In this document: positions 41,786 through 50,385 of the stretch, one piece after another
Layout: each line of letters starts with the position of its first letter
Numbering within the stretch: position 1 is the stretch's first letter
NCBI GenBank assembly: GCA_021776825.1
Contig: JAJFFG010000075.1
Span: forward strand, 1-53,005
Origin: Planctomycetota bacterium
Lineage (GTDB): Bacteria > Planctomycetota > JAJSAM01 > JAJVHW01
Reading direction: 5' to 3'
Length of the DNA stretch: 53,005 bases
The notes under the pieces: generated by a model
Databases searched by the model: none
What the model was told of the DNA's origin: nothing
Seen by the model: the letters and a program-made list of their open reading frames with translations, nothing else
Position numbers and translations under genes: made by a program

Positions 41786-42362
41786 GGCTGGGCCTCGTCC
41801 ACTCGCCACGCAGCGCCGCGAAGCAGATCGTGTCGCCGCGCGAACCGTCCCGCTCGAGACGGTGCCCGCGCAGCACGCCTTCGCGCACCATGCCCGCCTT
41901 CTCCGCCACGCGGTGACTCGCCACGTTGCGCTCGTTGCAGCGCCAGGTCAGCCGTTCCCAGCCCCAGGACTCGAAGCCCCACTCGAGCATCTCGACCAGG
42001 ATGTGCGTCCCGAGCCCGCCGTGCGCGCGATCAGCGCGGACCCACATGCCGATCTCGGCGTTGCGCGTTTCGATGGCGCCCTCGCGCAGGTGGAACCCGC
42101 TGCCGCCAAGCTGCTGCGTGCCGTCGTTCGTGAAGATGCCGACGACGAAGTCCTCACGGTCGCGCCAGCGCTGCTCGAACCAGAGCGCCCGTCGCTCGCA
42201 CTCCTCGACCTCGACGTGCGGCTCGGCCCAGGCCATGAACGTGCGCAGGTGCTCGTACGACGCGTTGCATGCCTCGGCAAGACGCGGGCCGTCGCCGGCG
42301 TGATAGCAGCGCAGCGCGAAGCCGTCGGCGTCGTGGCGGTCGGGAGGGGTGAACGTGGACAT
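41778..42362 (-). CDS. RimJ/RimL-type GNAT acetyltransferase
   Basis: A 194-residue GNAT protein of the RimL group: GFALRCYHAGDGPRLAEACNASYEHLRTFMAWAEPH, DFVVGIFTNDGTQQLGGSGFHLREGAIETRNAEIGMWVRADRAHGGLGTHILVEMLEWGFESWGWERLTWRCNERNVASHRVAEKAGMVREGVLRG. The acetyl-CoA loop (HGGLGTHI) and the Asn-Xaa-Xaa-Ser-xxxAxKxGM segment are intact. These enzymes acetylate protein N-termini (ribosomal) or small molecules. First gene of a three-gene operon with the metallopeptidase and the VOC protein. Confidence 0.88.
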   Translation of the reverse strand: MSTFTPPDRHDADGFALRCYHAGDGPRLAEACNASYEHLRTFMAWAEPHVEVEECERRALWFEQRWRDREDFVVGIFTNDGTQQLGGSGFHLREGAIETRNAEIGMWVRADRAHGGLGTHILVEMLEWGFESWGWERLTWRCNERNVASHRVAEKAGMVREGVLRGHRLERDGSRGDTICFAALRGEWTRPSHA

Positions 42363-42483
42363 ACCGGTTCCTGCTCTTCACATCGGCCGCGCGCGCTCGC
42401 ACGTGTGAGGGGGAATCGGGACCGGGAGCCCCGGACCGGCAGATATCCGACTTGGAAGATGTACGGCTCAGCGGATCTGCAGA

Positions 42484-44406
42484 TCAGCGGTCACCGGCTG
42501 CTCCACCACCGCCGGGCGACGTCGTCTCGTCGCTCGGGTCCTTGCGACCCGGGCCCGTGTCGCGCGGGACCTTGCCCTTGAGACCGCCACCCGTGTCGCG
42601 ACGCTTCCGCCGGTCCTTCGCCGTGGGCGCTCCACCGGTGCCGCGGTTGCGGCGAGCGGGGCGCAGGTCGATCGGATCGGACTGACCACCGCGAAGGTCG
42701 ATCTCGAACGTGCCCGAGATGTTCCCGGGCAGCGTCAGCGTCATCGCGACGAGGTCCTCCTCGCGCATGATCGACGGGACCGCCGCGACGACATCGACAC
42801 GGTGGGCCGCGTACACGGCCTCGCCACGCCCACGCGTCTGCACGCGCGTCAGATAGACCGCTGCGTCGTACGTGACGCGACCGTTCGTCGAACGAGGTCG
42901 CAGCTCCAGACTCGGCGGCAGCTTCGTGGTGTTGTCACTGCGAATGACGCGCACCGAGACCATGTCGTTCGGCGTCGCGAGCACGGTGGTCTTGCGCAGT
43001 GAGTCCGGGATCATGCGATCCAGACCGATCTCGTAGTCGTCCGCTTCGAGGCGGACGTGGGTCGAGGCCGGGAACGGGAACTCGATCCAACCCCACTTCT
43101 CCGAGACGACCTCGACGCCCTTGGGCATCGCGTCGGTTCCGTCGAGGCGGTCACCCGTCGGGACGACGCGCACGGTCAGACCCTCCACCGGCTGGCCGGC
43201 GAGCGACATGATGCGAACGCGAGTGGTCTCGCGGCGGTAGTTCGGCAGTTGCCCCAGTCCCGGACGTGTGTCGCCGGTCAGCGACTCGAGGAACGCGACG
43301 AGATCGTCACGCTCCTGCTCGTCGAGATCGACTGCGCTGACGTGCGGGTCCAGGCCGGGGTTCTCGGTGCCGCCCGTGGCGTAGTAGTCGACGACCTCGC
43401 GCAGCGTGGCGAAGGAGCCGTCATGCATGTACGGCGGGCGCAGCGCGACGTCGCGCAGCGACGGCGTCTTGAACGCGCCGGTCTCTTTCGGGACGAACGA
43501 CGCGGCGGCGCGGCCAACGTTCGACGCGGGGCGGCCCACGGCCTTGGGGCCCGGGTTGAACTGATGGGAGTGGATGCGGAACGCAACGCCGGTGTTGTGG
43601 AACTTGCCGTCCGTGAGGATGCGACCGTTCTTGCCCTTCGTCAGGTGGCAGGAGTTGCAGCCGGCCTTGCCCTCGAAGAGCGTGAGTCCGCGGAGCTCGT
43701 TCTCGTTCAGCGCACCGGTGCGGCCCGCGCGATAGCGGTCGTAGTCGCCCTCGGTTGCCGTGAGCGAGGCCATGTACGCGCCCATCGCGTCGATCATGCG
43801 ATCGGTGGTGACGGTCTTGTTCCCGAACGCGAGGTAGAACCCCGCCGAGTAGCGATCGTCCTGATCCAGACGCGCGGTGATCTCGGTCGGCGTGATGACC
43901 GGGCCGCGCGGCGTGACGGGGCCGTAGTACGGCGGCGCCAGCGTCTGGATGCGGCGGCGATGTGCCTCGGCGTTGACGTTGGCCGCTCCGAACACGTCAA
44001 CGGAGTTCGCGAAGTGTGCGTTGACGAGGTCGCGGGACTGGTCGAGCGCCTGCTGCGCAGTGCCGAGACGCGCGACGAGGATCTGCCGCACCTCCTTGAA
44101 CTCACCGTCCCAGTGGAAGCCTTCGCCCGTCAGGTCGAGCAGCGGCTGGCTGTGACGCGCCGTGAGACCGTTCTCGTCCTCCGAGTGGACGCGCGGATCT
44201 GAGAAGCCGTGCTCGGGATCGTGGCAGGCGGCGCACGAGAACTTCCCGCCACGGCTGACGGTCGGGTCCATGAAGAGCCGGCGACCCAGCTCGATCACGT
44301 TCTCTTTCTGGCGGTTGCGGATCTCGGCCTCGACCGGCGCGATGCCGATCGACGTCGCGCCCGTGATGCACACGAGTCCTGCGATCGCGAGTGTTCTGGC
44401 TCTCAT
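42484..44406 (-). CDS. Di-haem cytochrome c peroxidase/MauG-type protein with C-terminal extension
   Basis: A 640-residue exported protein. Signal peptide (TLAIAGLVCITGATSIGIAPVEA), then the first haem domain KFSCAACHDPEHGFSD with the conserved HSQPLLDLTGEGFHWDGEF, and the second haem site GCNSCHLTKG followed by FKTPSLRDVALRPPYMHDGSFATLREVVDYY, all typical of the MauG/CCP fold. Such proteins reduce peroxide or oxidise protein residues. After about residue 410 comes a ~150-residue beta-rich domain (VRIMSLAGQPVEGLTVRVVPTGDRLDGTDAMPKG to PFPASTHVRLEADDYEIG) shared with the next gene and of no recognised family, then a basic/Gly-rich tail. Confidence 0.9.
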   Translation of the reverse strand: MRARTLAIAGLVCITGATSIGIAPVEAEIRNRQKENVIELGRRLFMDPTVSRGGKFSCAACHDPEHGFSDPRVHSEDENGLTARHSQPLLDLTGEGFHWDGEFKEVRQILVARLGTAQQALDQSRDLVNAHFANSVDVFGAANVNAEAHRRRIQTLAPPYYGPVTPRGPVITPTEITARLDQDDRYSAGFYLAFGNKTVTTDRMIDAMGAYMASLTATEGDYDRYRAGRTGALNENELRGLTLFEGKAGCNSCHLTKGKNGRILTDGKFHNTGVAFRIHSHQFNPGPKAVGRPASNVGRAAASFVPKETGAFKTPSLRDVALRPPYMHDGSFATLREVVDYYATGGTENPGLDPHVSAVDLDEQERDDLVAFLESLTGDTRPGLGQLPNYRRETTRVRIMSLAGQPVEGLTVRVVPTGDRLDGTDAMPKGVEVVSEKWGWIEFPFPASTHVRLEADDYEIGLDRMIPDSLRKTTVLATPNDMVSVRVIRSDNTTKLPPSLELRPRSTNGRVTYDAAVYLTRVQTRGRGEAVYAAHRVDVVAAVPSIMREEDLVAMTLTLPGNISGTFEIDLRGGQSDPIDLRPARRNRGTGGAPTAKDRRKRRDTGGGLKGKVPRDTGPGRKDPSDETTSPGGGGAAGDR

Positions 44407-44505
44407 CCGTCCACCTCCCGAAACGATCCCCAGCCCTCAACTCTCAAGCTGCAATCCTCGACTCTCCGGGACCTGGCGGGCGGCGTCAACCGCGCACCCG
44501 ATCCA

Positions 44506-46458
44506 TCATCTCGTCGGCGGGCGGCGCGGCGGCATCGCCGCCAGCTCCGGCAGGCGCGCGACGATGTCGCCGACGGCGGCGTCCCGAGCTCGCACTGCGG
44601 CGCGATCCACGTCGTCGGCGCGCAGGTCGATGGTCTCCATCTGCCCGCCAGTCGCGTCCAGGTGGAAAATGCCGAGCGTCTGTCGCTTGCCCTGCGACAT
44701 CCCCAGCGTGAACGAGCGCGGCGTCGAACACTTCGGCACGTCCTCGCGCTTCGCCGCATAGAGCGCCGACCACTTCCCGAGCGTCCGCTCGCGGCGCAGG
44801 ATGCCCTTGTCATTCGTCCGGCAGTCCGCCCGCATCGAGATCTCGGACGGCAGGCGCCGGATGCCCGGTCCCTTCCTTACGACGACGGCGATCGTGTCGA
44901 GCGGAACGGCGAGCACGGTCGTCTGCTCGGTCCAGTCCGGCAGGAGACGGCTCTCGCCGATCTCCATGCCGTGTGCCTCGAGCACGACGTGGGTGCTCGC
45001 GGGGAACGGGAACGTCAGGAGTCCCTCTCGATCGGTCCGCACCTCGAACGACTCCGGCATGGCGTCGGCACCGACGAGACGGTCCCCCCTCGGGCGCACG
45101 CGCACCGTCAGGCGCGACACGCCGCGACCGTCGATGCCCTGAATCTGCACGCGCACCCTCTCTGGCCGCGTGCTGGAGACCGCACCGAGTCCGGCGCGCT
45201 CGTCGCCGGACAGCGCCTCGAGGAACGCGACGAGATCGCCGACGTCGCGGTCGCTCAGGTCGAGCTTTCGGATGCGCGAGTCCTGATGCGCGTTCGGCGT
45301 GCCGCCCTCGTCGTAGTAGCGAACGACGTCTTCGAGTGACTCGAACGACCCGTCGTGCATGAAGGGAGCACGCTTCGCGACGTCGCGCAGGCTGGGCGTC
45401 TTGAAACTGCCCGTGGCCGCCATGCGCAGGCTGATGCGGCGACGACCGACGTCCTCTCCGACTCCGCCCGGGACACCCCGCCGGAACGAGACGCCGGTGT
45501 TGTGGAATGCGCCGTCACTGAGCGCCCGCTGCGAGCCGTTGCCCCCGGTGTGAGTTGCCCCAGTGCGAGTCGACCCAGTGCGAGTCGACCCCGTGCGAGT
45601 CGACCCCGTGCGCGTCGATACCGTGTGGCACGACGAGCAGCTTGCCTTGCCCGTGAAGAGCAGCAGGCCGCGTTCCGCGTCGGCGCTCAGGGCGTTCGAG
45701 TCGCCGTCGAGGTAGCGGTCCACCGCGTTCTCGGTCGAGCGGACCGAGAGCATGTACGCCTCCAGGGCTTCCGCCAGGCGGGGGGTGTCGATGTCCGCCG
45801 TGCCGAACGCAGCGGTGAAGCCGGCGTTGTAGAGACGACCGTCCTCGAGCCGACGCGTGATCGAGCGCAGGCGGCCGCGAGTCGGCGTCCGCGTCGACGA
45901 CGTGATCGCGCGACCGCTCACGCCGGCCGGCGTGACGGCGGGGAGACTCGAGGGCGTCACCGCGCGGCCGTAGGGGCCGCTCGCGGTCAGGACCTCGGGG
46001 AGCTTGCGGGCGATGAGCCGCACGTCGAGCTCGACCTCTTCGTCGAGTCCGGCCCCGAGGTGGCGCGCAAGCCGTTCCGCGCCGTCACGGGAGACCTCTT
46101 CCGCGGCACCGAGGCGCGAGGTCACCAGCTCACGTAGCGTGGCGAACTCACCGTCCCAGTGGAAGCCGCCGATGCCGGTGTCGGCGAGATCGACGATGGG
46201 CTGGCTGTGGCGCGGCGTCGGGCCGCTCTCGTCGATCGAGACGCGGCGCGAGTCCGAGAACCCGTGCTCCGGGTCGTGACACGCGGAGCAGGCCACCTTG
46301 CCGTGGCGCCCCAGTCCGGGCTCGAAGAAGAGCCGTCGGCCGAGTTCGACCTTCGCGCGCTCTCGTAAATCCGTGTCCGCGAAGCCGACCGATGCCGCCA
46401 ACGCGAGCACGCCGGCAGCGCCGACGAGCGTCTTGATCCTGTGCATCCCAAGGCCCAT
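44506..46458 (-). CDS. Di-haem cytochrome c peroxidase/MauG-type protein, paralogue with STRTG repeats
   Basis: A 650-residue paralogue starting at the ATG at 46458, preceded by GGAGGT. Signal peptide (TLVGAAGVLALAASVGFA); first haem motif KVACSACHDPEHGFSD; second haem motif KASCSSCH followed at once by about four tandem pentapeptides STRTG, an insertion absent from the neighbour; then FKTPSLRDVAKRAPFMHDGSFESLEDVVRYY. The C-terminal domain matches that of the gene at 42484 (VQIQGIDGRGVSRLTVRVRPRGDRLVGADAMPES, PFPASTHVVLEAHGMEIGES). The two genes are tandem, 99 bp apart, and probably arose by duplication. Confidence 0.9.
   Translation of the reverse strand: MGLGMHRIKTLVGAAGVLALAASVGFADTDLRERAKVELGRRLFFEPGLGRHGKVACSACHDPEHGFSDSRRVSIDESGPTPRHSQPIVDLADTGIGGFHWDGEFATLRELVTSRLGAAEEVSRDGAERLARHLGAGLDEEVELDVRLIARKLPEVLTASGPYGRAVTPSSLPAVTPAGVSGRAITSSTRTPTRGRLRSITRRLEDGRLYNAGFTAAFGTADIDTPRLAEALEAYMLSVRSTENAVDRYLDGDSNALSADAERGLLLFTGKASCSSCHTVSTRTGSTRTGSTRTGSTRTGATHTGGNGSQRALSDGAFHNTGVSFRRGVPGGVGEDVGRRRISLRMAATGSFKTPSLRDVAKRAPFMHDGSFESLEDVVRYYDEGGTPNAHQDSRIRKLDLSDRDVGDLVAFLEALSGDERAGLGAVSSTRPERVRVQIQGIDGRGVSRLTVRVRPRGDRLVGADAMPESFEVRTDREGLLTFPFPASTHVVLEAHGMEIGESRLLPDWTEQTTVLAVPLDTIAVVVRKGPGIRRLPSEISMRADCRTNDKGILRRERTLGKWSALYAAKREDVPKCSTPRSFTLGMSQGKRQTLGIFHLDATGGQMETIDLRADDVDRAAVRARDAAVGDIVARLPELAAMPPRRPPTR
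45550..45622 (-). repeat. 15-bp coding tandem repeat (STRTG pentapeptide)
   Basis: Repeats of the form GTGCGAGTCGACCCC (plus strand) inside the peroxidase gene, in frame, encoding STRTG. The array starts two residues after the haem motif CSSCH. Copy number changes would add or remove whole pentapeptides. Confidence 0.9.
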
Positions 46459-46573
46459 GGCCACCTCCGTGGCGGGGCGATCCCCAAACCGACTCTCCAT
46501 TCCACCACGGATCCGCGGCGTGAGAAGGGTGGAGGAGCGATGCCAGTCCGGCCGGGTGCGGACCTACGTGGGC

Positions 46574-48019
46574 TCAGCGGCCGTCGAGGTCGTTCAGCCA
46601 GCCGGCCACGCGATCGTCGGTGCCGCCGAGGTCGAGGTACCGCTGATAGGCGAAGCGCGCCTTGCGCTTCTTGCGGAGCTGCTGGTGATAGAGGATGCCG
46701 AGGTTCAACCAGGCATCCCGGTCGTCGTTGTCGATGGCGACGACGTCCTCGAACGACCCCGCGGCTTTGTCGTGCTTGCCGTTGCTCCAGTGAGCGAGCG
46801 CGAGGTCGAAGCACGCGCGCGGGGCACCGTCGGTCAGTTTGACGACCTTCTGGCGCTCCCGGACGGCCTCTTTCCAACGCCCTTCGCCCTCGTAAAGGAT
46901 CGCGAGCGCGCGCACGTACATGGGGTCCTGCGGCTCCATGCGGGCGGCGCGCTTGTAGTGGGTCTCTGCCTTCTTCGTCCGGCCCTCACGCTCCTCGCAG
47001 ATCCCCTGCATGTAGCGAGCCTCGGCCAGGTTGGCGTCGAGGTCGAGGGCCTTGTCCGCGGAACCGCGAGCGAGGACCAGGTCACCCTTCGCCAGGTGGA
47101 CGTACGCGAGAAACACGTGACTCGGCGCGTGATCGCCGTCGATCTGCAGCGCGGACAGGATCGCAGTCTTCGCCTCGTCGTGACGATCCAGATGGATGTA
47201 CGCGTTGGCGAGGAGGTTGAGTGCCAGCACGGAGTCGGCGTCGAACGCGGTGGCGTTCTGGAACGCGGCGATGGCGGCCTCGCCGTGGCCCGCTGCGGAC
47301 CGCGCCATACCGAGTCCGAGCCATGCGGTGGTCGATCGCGGTGCGAGGTCGACCGCCGCATCGAGCGTCTCGATCGCGTCGTCGAAGCGGCCGATGCCGA
47401 CGAGCAGCACACCCAGGTTGACGTGCGCGATCACGTGCTCGGGGCTGAGCTTCACGGCCTCGCGGTAGAACGCTTCGGCCTGCGGCGTCTTGCCTTGGAG
47501 TTCGGCCACGCGACCGAGCAGGTTGACGGGCGCTCCCGCGGTCGGGTCCACCTCACGCGCCTGTTCGAGCGCAACGGTTGCGGGGCGCAGTTTGCCGACC
47601 GCGGTCAGCTCCGCACCGAGGCCGCAGAGCGACCAGAAGTGCGCGGGGTCCCGCTTCAGCGCAGAGCGATACGCGCTCACGGCCGCGGTGCCCGTCAGCA
47701 GGCGAGCATGCAGGTAGATATCGTCGGCATGCGCGCCCTCGGCGCGGGCCCGTGGCGCGTACTCCTCGATCAGGGCGTCCGCACGCCCGAGGGCCAGTTC
47801 GACGTCCTGGTGCGCCACGTGGGCGCGAAGTAGGTCCGGGTGGCTCGAGATGAGCTCCCGTGCCTTGCGCGCCGCAGCCTCGACCTCGCCGGAGTCCTGG
47901 AGCTGGCGGATCGCCTGCAGCACGGGTTCAGCCTCGGCGGCGTCGTTGGCGCACGCCGGGGGCGCCGCCGTCCAGAGGACGACGGCGCCGAGAAGGGGTA
48001 GAAGGACTGCGCGAAGCAT
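46574..48019 (-). CDS. Exported TPR protein
   Basis: A 481-residue protein with a signal peptide (VLLPLLGAVVLWTAAPPACA) and about ten tetratricopeptide repeats covering the rest, for example AHFWSLCGLGAELTAVGKLRPATVALEQAREVDP, VIAHVNLGVLLVGIGRFDDAIETLDAAVDLAP, TTAWLGLGMARSAAGHGEAAIAAFQNATAFD, SVLALNLLANAYIHLDRHDEAKTAIL. The repeats form a superhelix for protein contacts in the periplasm. It starts 12 bp after the Gly-rich gene, so both should share the sigma-54 promoter. The two peroxidase genes follow on the same strand and may belong to the unit. Confidence 0.88.
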   Translation of the reverse strand: MLRAVLLPLLGAVVLWTAAPPACANDAAEAEPVLQAIRQLQDSGEVEAAARKARELISSHPDLLRAHVAHQDVELALGRADALIEEYAPRARAEGAHADDIYLHARLLTGTAAVSAYRSALKRDPAHFWSLCGLGAELTAVGKLRPATVALEQAREVDPTAGAPVNLLGRVAELQGKTPQAEAFYREAVKLSPEHVIAHVNLGVLLVGIGRFDDAIETLDAAVDLAPRSTTAWLGLGMARSAAGHGEAAIAAFQNATAFDADSVLALNLLANAYIHLDRHDEAKTAILSALQIDGDHAPSHVFLAYVHLAKGDLVLARGSADKALDLDANLAEARYMQGICEEREGRTKKAETHYKRAARMEPQDPMYVRALAILYEGEGRWKEAVRERQKVVKLTDGAPRACFDLALAHWSNGKHDKAAGSFEDVVAIDNDDRDAWLNLGILYHQQLRKKRKARFAYQRYLDLGGTDDRVAGWLNDLDGR

Positions 48020-48031
48020 GGGTCTGCTCGG

Positions 48032-48829
48032 CTACTTGTCGTCGCCGTCGCGGCCATCGTTGGTGCCGGCGCCGTCGCGCTCGGCCGGATCGTCATCGCC
48101 GCGACCAGGCTCGTCAGTCTCGGGTTCCGGATCGGGACGCGGGTCGGGGTCACCCCCAGCTCCGCCGCCTGCACCGCCGCCAGCTCCGCCGCCTGCACCG
48201 CCTCCGGCGCCGCCGCCCGCACCACCGCCGACTCCGCCGCCACCGGGGCCACCACCAGCACCGCCGCCGGTGCCTCCGCCGGTCCCGCCGCCAGCCCCCG
48301 TGCCGTTCCCGCGACCGCCACCGGCGGCACCGCCGCCCGCGCCACCGCCAGGTCCACCGCCAGCACCGGGACCACCTCCGGCAGCTCCGCCGCCGCCGCC
48401 GCCCGCACCACCGCCCGCGCCGCCGCCCGCAGCACCGCCGCCTCCGCCGCCCGCGCCACCACCCGGGCCGCCGCCGGGCGCACCGGACGTGCGGTTCAGG
48501 CCACCGAGGTAGCTCCGGAAGAGGTTGCCGGCCATGCCGCTCGCGGCGTCGCGGGCGTTGTTCTGCTGACGCTGGCCAGAGCCACCGTTGACGCTGCCGC
48601 CGCCGCCGGCCGAGTCAGCGCCGTCGTCGCGCCGAGCGTCACCGCCCGTGGAGGGGGCTCCGCCGTCGACCGGACCGGCCGACGCACCGCCGCCGCTGGG
48701 GTCGCCGCCGCCGCCGAACGGACCGCCGCCACCGCCGCCGTTGCCGCGGGCGAGGAGCGAGGGGGCGGCTCCGAGAGCGAGAGCCGCGGTACCGGTGATC
48801 ACCAGGGCGAGGAGGTTCGTCTTACGCAT
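48032..48829 (-). CDS. Glycine-rich secreted protein
   Basis: A 265-residue protein starting at the ATG of MRKTNLLALV (48829); the longer frame to 48952 would enter the upstream regulator gene. Signal peptide (LLALVITGTAALALGAAPSLLA), then mostly Gly/Ala/Pro repeats (GGGAGGG, GGGPGGG) with one ordered-looking island GMAGNLFRSYLGGLNRTSGAP, and an acidic tail rich in Asp, Glu and Arg. It has no recognised family. The Gly/Ala repeats could form an extracellular or surface structural protein. It is downstream of a sigma-54-type promoter and first in a unit with the TPR gene. Low complexity makes length assembly-sensitive. Confidence 0.7.
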   Translation of the reverse strand: MRKTNLLALVITGTAALALGAAPSLLARGNGGGGGGPFGGGGDPSGGGASAGPVDGGAPSTGGDARRDDGADSAGGGGSVNGGSGQRQQNNARDAASGMAGNLFRSYLGGLNRTSGAPGGGPGGGAGGGGGGAAGGGAGGGAGGGGGGAAGGGPGAGGGPGGGAGGGAAGGGRGNGTGAGGGTGGGTGGGAGGGPGGGGVGGGAGGGAGGGAGGGAGGGAGGGAGGDPDPRPDPEPETDEPGRGDDDPAERDGAGTNDGRDGDDK

Positions 48830-48905
48830 CGTCAGGACTCCGGGTTGTTGGTTGGGCTGTCGTCTCGATCGCGCCGTCCGCCGGGAGCGGAGGCGAAGGA
48901 GAGAT

Positions 48906-48921
48906 CGCACGGCGCGTGCCA
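48906..48921 (-). promoter_or_regulatory. Sigma-54 (-24/-12) promoter for the Gly-rich gene
   Basis: On the minus strand TGGCACGCGCCGTGCG has the invariant GG at -24 and GC at -12 at the right spacing and matches the consensus TGGCACGN4TTGC except for one T and the final base. It lies between the stop of the sigma-54 activator gene and the Gly-rich gene, about 75 bp upstream of its ATG. Confidence 0.7.
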
Positions 48922-48948
48922 GTGCGCGCCAGTGCGATCCAGCCTGGC

Positions 48949-50385
48949 TCACGCCGACCCAGGCTCGTCGGACCGACGTTCTCGTCGGGAACCCGACGTT
49001 TTTGTCGCATCGAGACCGTACGTCTTCAGCTTGTAGCGCAGCACGCGCTCGGGGATGCCGAGGGCGCGTGCAGCGCGGGCCTTGACGCCGCCGTGCTCGG
49101 CCAGCGCTCGCCGGATGGCGCGCTGCTCGATGGTCGCCACGATCTCGGGCAGCGAGCGGCCGTCACCGTCGGCTTCGGCGAGCGCGGCGCTCGGCGTCGC
49201 CGCACGCAGCGAAGGCGGCAGGTCGAGCGCCGTGATCTCGTCTCCCGTCGCGAGGATGACCGACCGTTCGAGGACGTTGGCGAGCTCGCGGACGTTGCCG
49301 GGCCACGCGTGCGAGAGCAGCAGATCGTGAGCGTCCCGCGCCAGACGCGGCGGAGGCACGCCGACGCTCTCGGCGAAGCGCCGCATGAGGATCGGAATGA
49401 GCGCGGTGATGTCCTCGCGGCGCTCGCGCAGGGGCGGGATGCCGACCGCCAGAGCGTTGATCCGGAACAGCAGATCCTGGCGGAAGCGGCCCTCGGCGAC
49501 GTCGGCCTCGAGATCACGGTTCGTGGCCGCGACGATGCGCACGTCCACGCGCGTCGGCTGCGCGCCACCGACCGGGCGCACCTCCTTCTCCTGCAGCACA
49601 CGCAGGAGTCGTACCTGCACGGCCGGCGAGATCTCGCCGATCTCATCGAGGAACAGCGTGCCGCCTTCCGCCTGCTGGAAGAGACCCTCGCGATCGCGAT
49701 CTGCGCCCGTGAACGAGCCTCGTACGTGGCCGAAGAGCTCGCTCTCGAGCAGGGACTCGGGGAGCGCCCCGCAGTTGATGCGCAGCAGCGGCCCGTCGTG
49801 TCGCCGACTCCACGCGTGCACCAGTTCGGACACGAGCTCCTTGCCGGTCCCACTCTCGCCGGTCACCAGCACGGTGGCATCGGTCGGGGCGACCTTCCGC
49901 ACCACGCCGAGCACGGCCTGCATGCCGGGCGACTCGGCGACGATCCCGGCCGCTCCGACGCGTTCGTGCAACCGCTCCTGAAGCCGCCGCACCTCGGTGA
50001 CGAGTCGTCGCTTCTCGAGGAGGCGCGCCAGGCGCTGCTCGAGCAGATCGAGATCGATCGGCTTCGTCAGGAAGTCGTGCGCGCCGCGCCGCATGGCCTC
50101 GACCGCGATCTCGACGGAGCCGTACGCAGTGACGACCACGAAGTCGACCAGCGGGTGCCGCTCGCGGCCCCAGCGGACGAGATCGAGGCCGTCGTCGCCG
50201 GGCATGCGCACGTCGGTGATGACCGCGTCGACCCCACCGGCATCGAGCGCAGCACGCGCGGCGGCGGCCTCGCCGGCCTCGCGCACAAGCACGGGCTGAC
50301 CGAGCTCGGCACTGCGCAGGAACCCCACGAGCTGCTCACGCTGAGCAGGATCGTCCTCGACCACCAGCAGCACCGCTGTGCTCAC
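48949..50385 (-). CDS. Sigma-54-dependent response regulator (NtrC/AtoC type)
   Basis: The 478-residue regulator has three domains. The receiver (1-~120) carries the phospho-acceptor Asp58 in AVITDVRMPG. The AAA+ domain (~140-375) has Walker A GESGTGKE (~176-183), the sigma-54 contact loop GSFTGA (~223-228, usually GAFTGA), Walker B GGTLFLDEIGE and the Arg-finger region NVLERSVILATG. The C-terminal Fis-type helix-turn-helix reads EHGGVKARAARALGIPERVLRYKLKTYG. It receives phosphate from the kinase whose gene overlaps it (ATGA). It likely activates the promoter just downstream. Confidence 0.95.
   Translation of the reverse strand: MSTAVLLVVEDDPAQREQLVGFLRSAELGQPVLVREAGEAAAARAALDAGGVDAVITDVRMPGDDGLDLVRWGRERHPLVDFVVVTAYGSVEIAVEAMRRGAHDFLTKPIDLDLLEQRLARLLEKRRLVTEVRRLQERLHERVGAAGIVAESPGMQAVLGVVRKVAPTDATVLVTGESGTGKELVSELVHAWSRRHDGPLLRINCGALPESLLESELFGHVRGSFTGADRDREGLFQQAEGGTLFLDEIGEISPAVQVRLLRVLQEKEVRPVGGAQPTRVDVRIVAATNRDLEADVAEGRFRQDLLFRINALAVGIPPLRERREDITALIPILMRRFAESVGVPPPRLARDAHDLLLSHAWPGNVRELANVLERSVILATGDEITALDLPPSLRAATPSAALAEADGDGRSLPEIVATIEQRAIRRALAEHGGVKARAARALGIPERVLRYKLKTYGLDATKTSGSRRERRSDEPGSA

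Noticed and set aside
47956..48512. Plus-strand Pro-rich protein (PPAPPP repeats)
   Set aside because: It is the antisense shadow of the Gly-rich secreted protein, which has a signal peptide, a promoter and operon context on the other strand.
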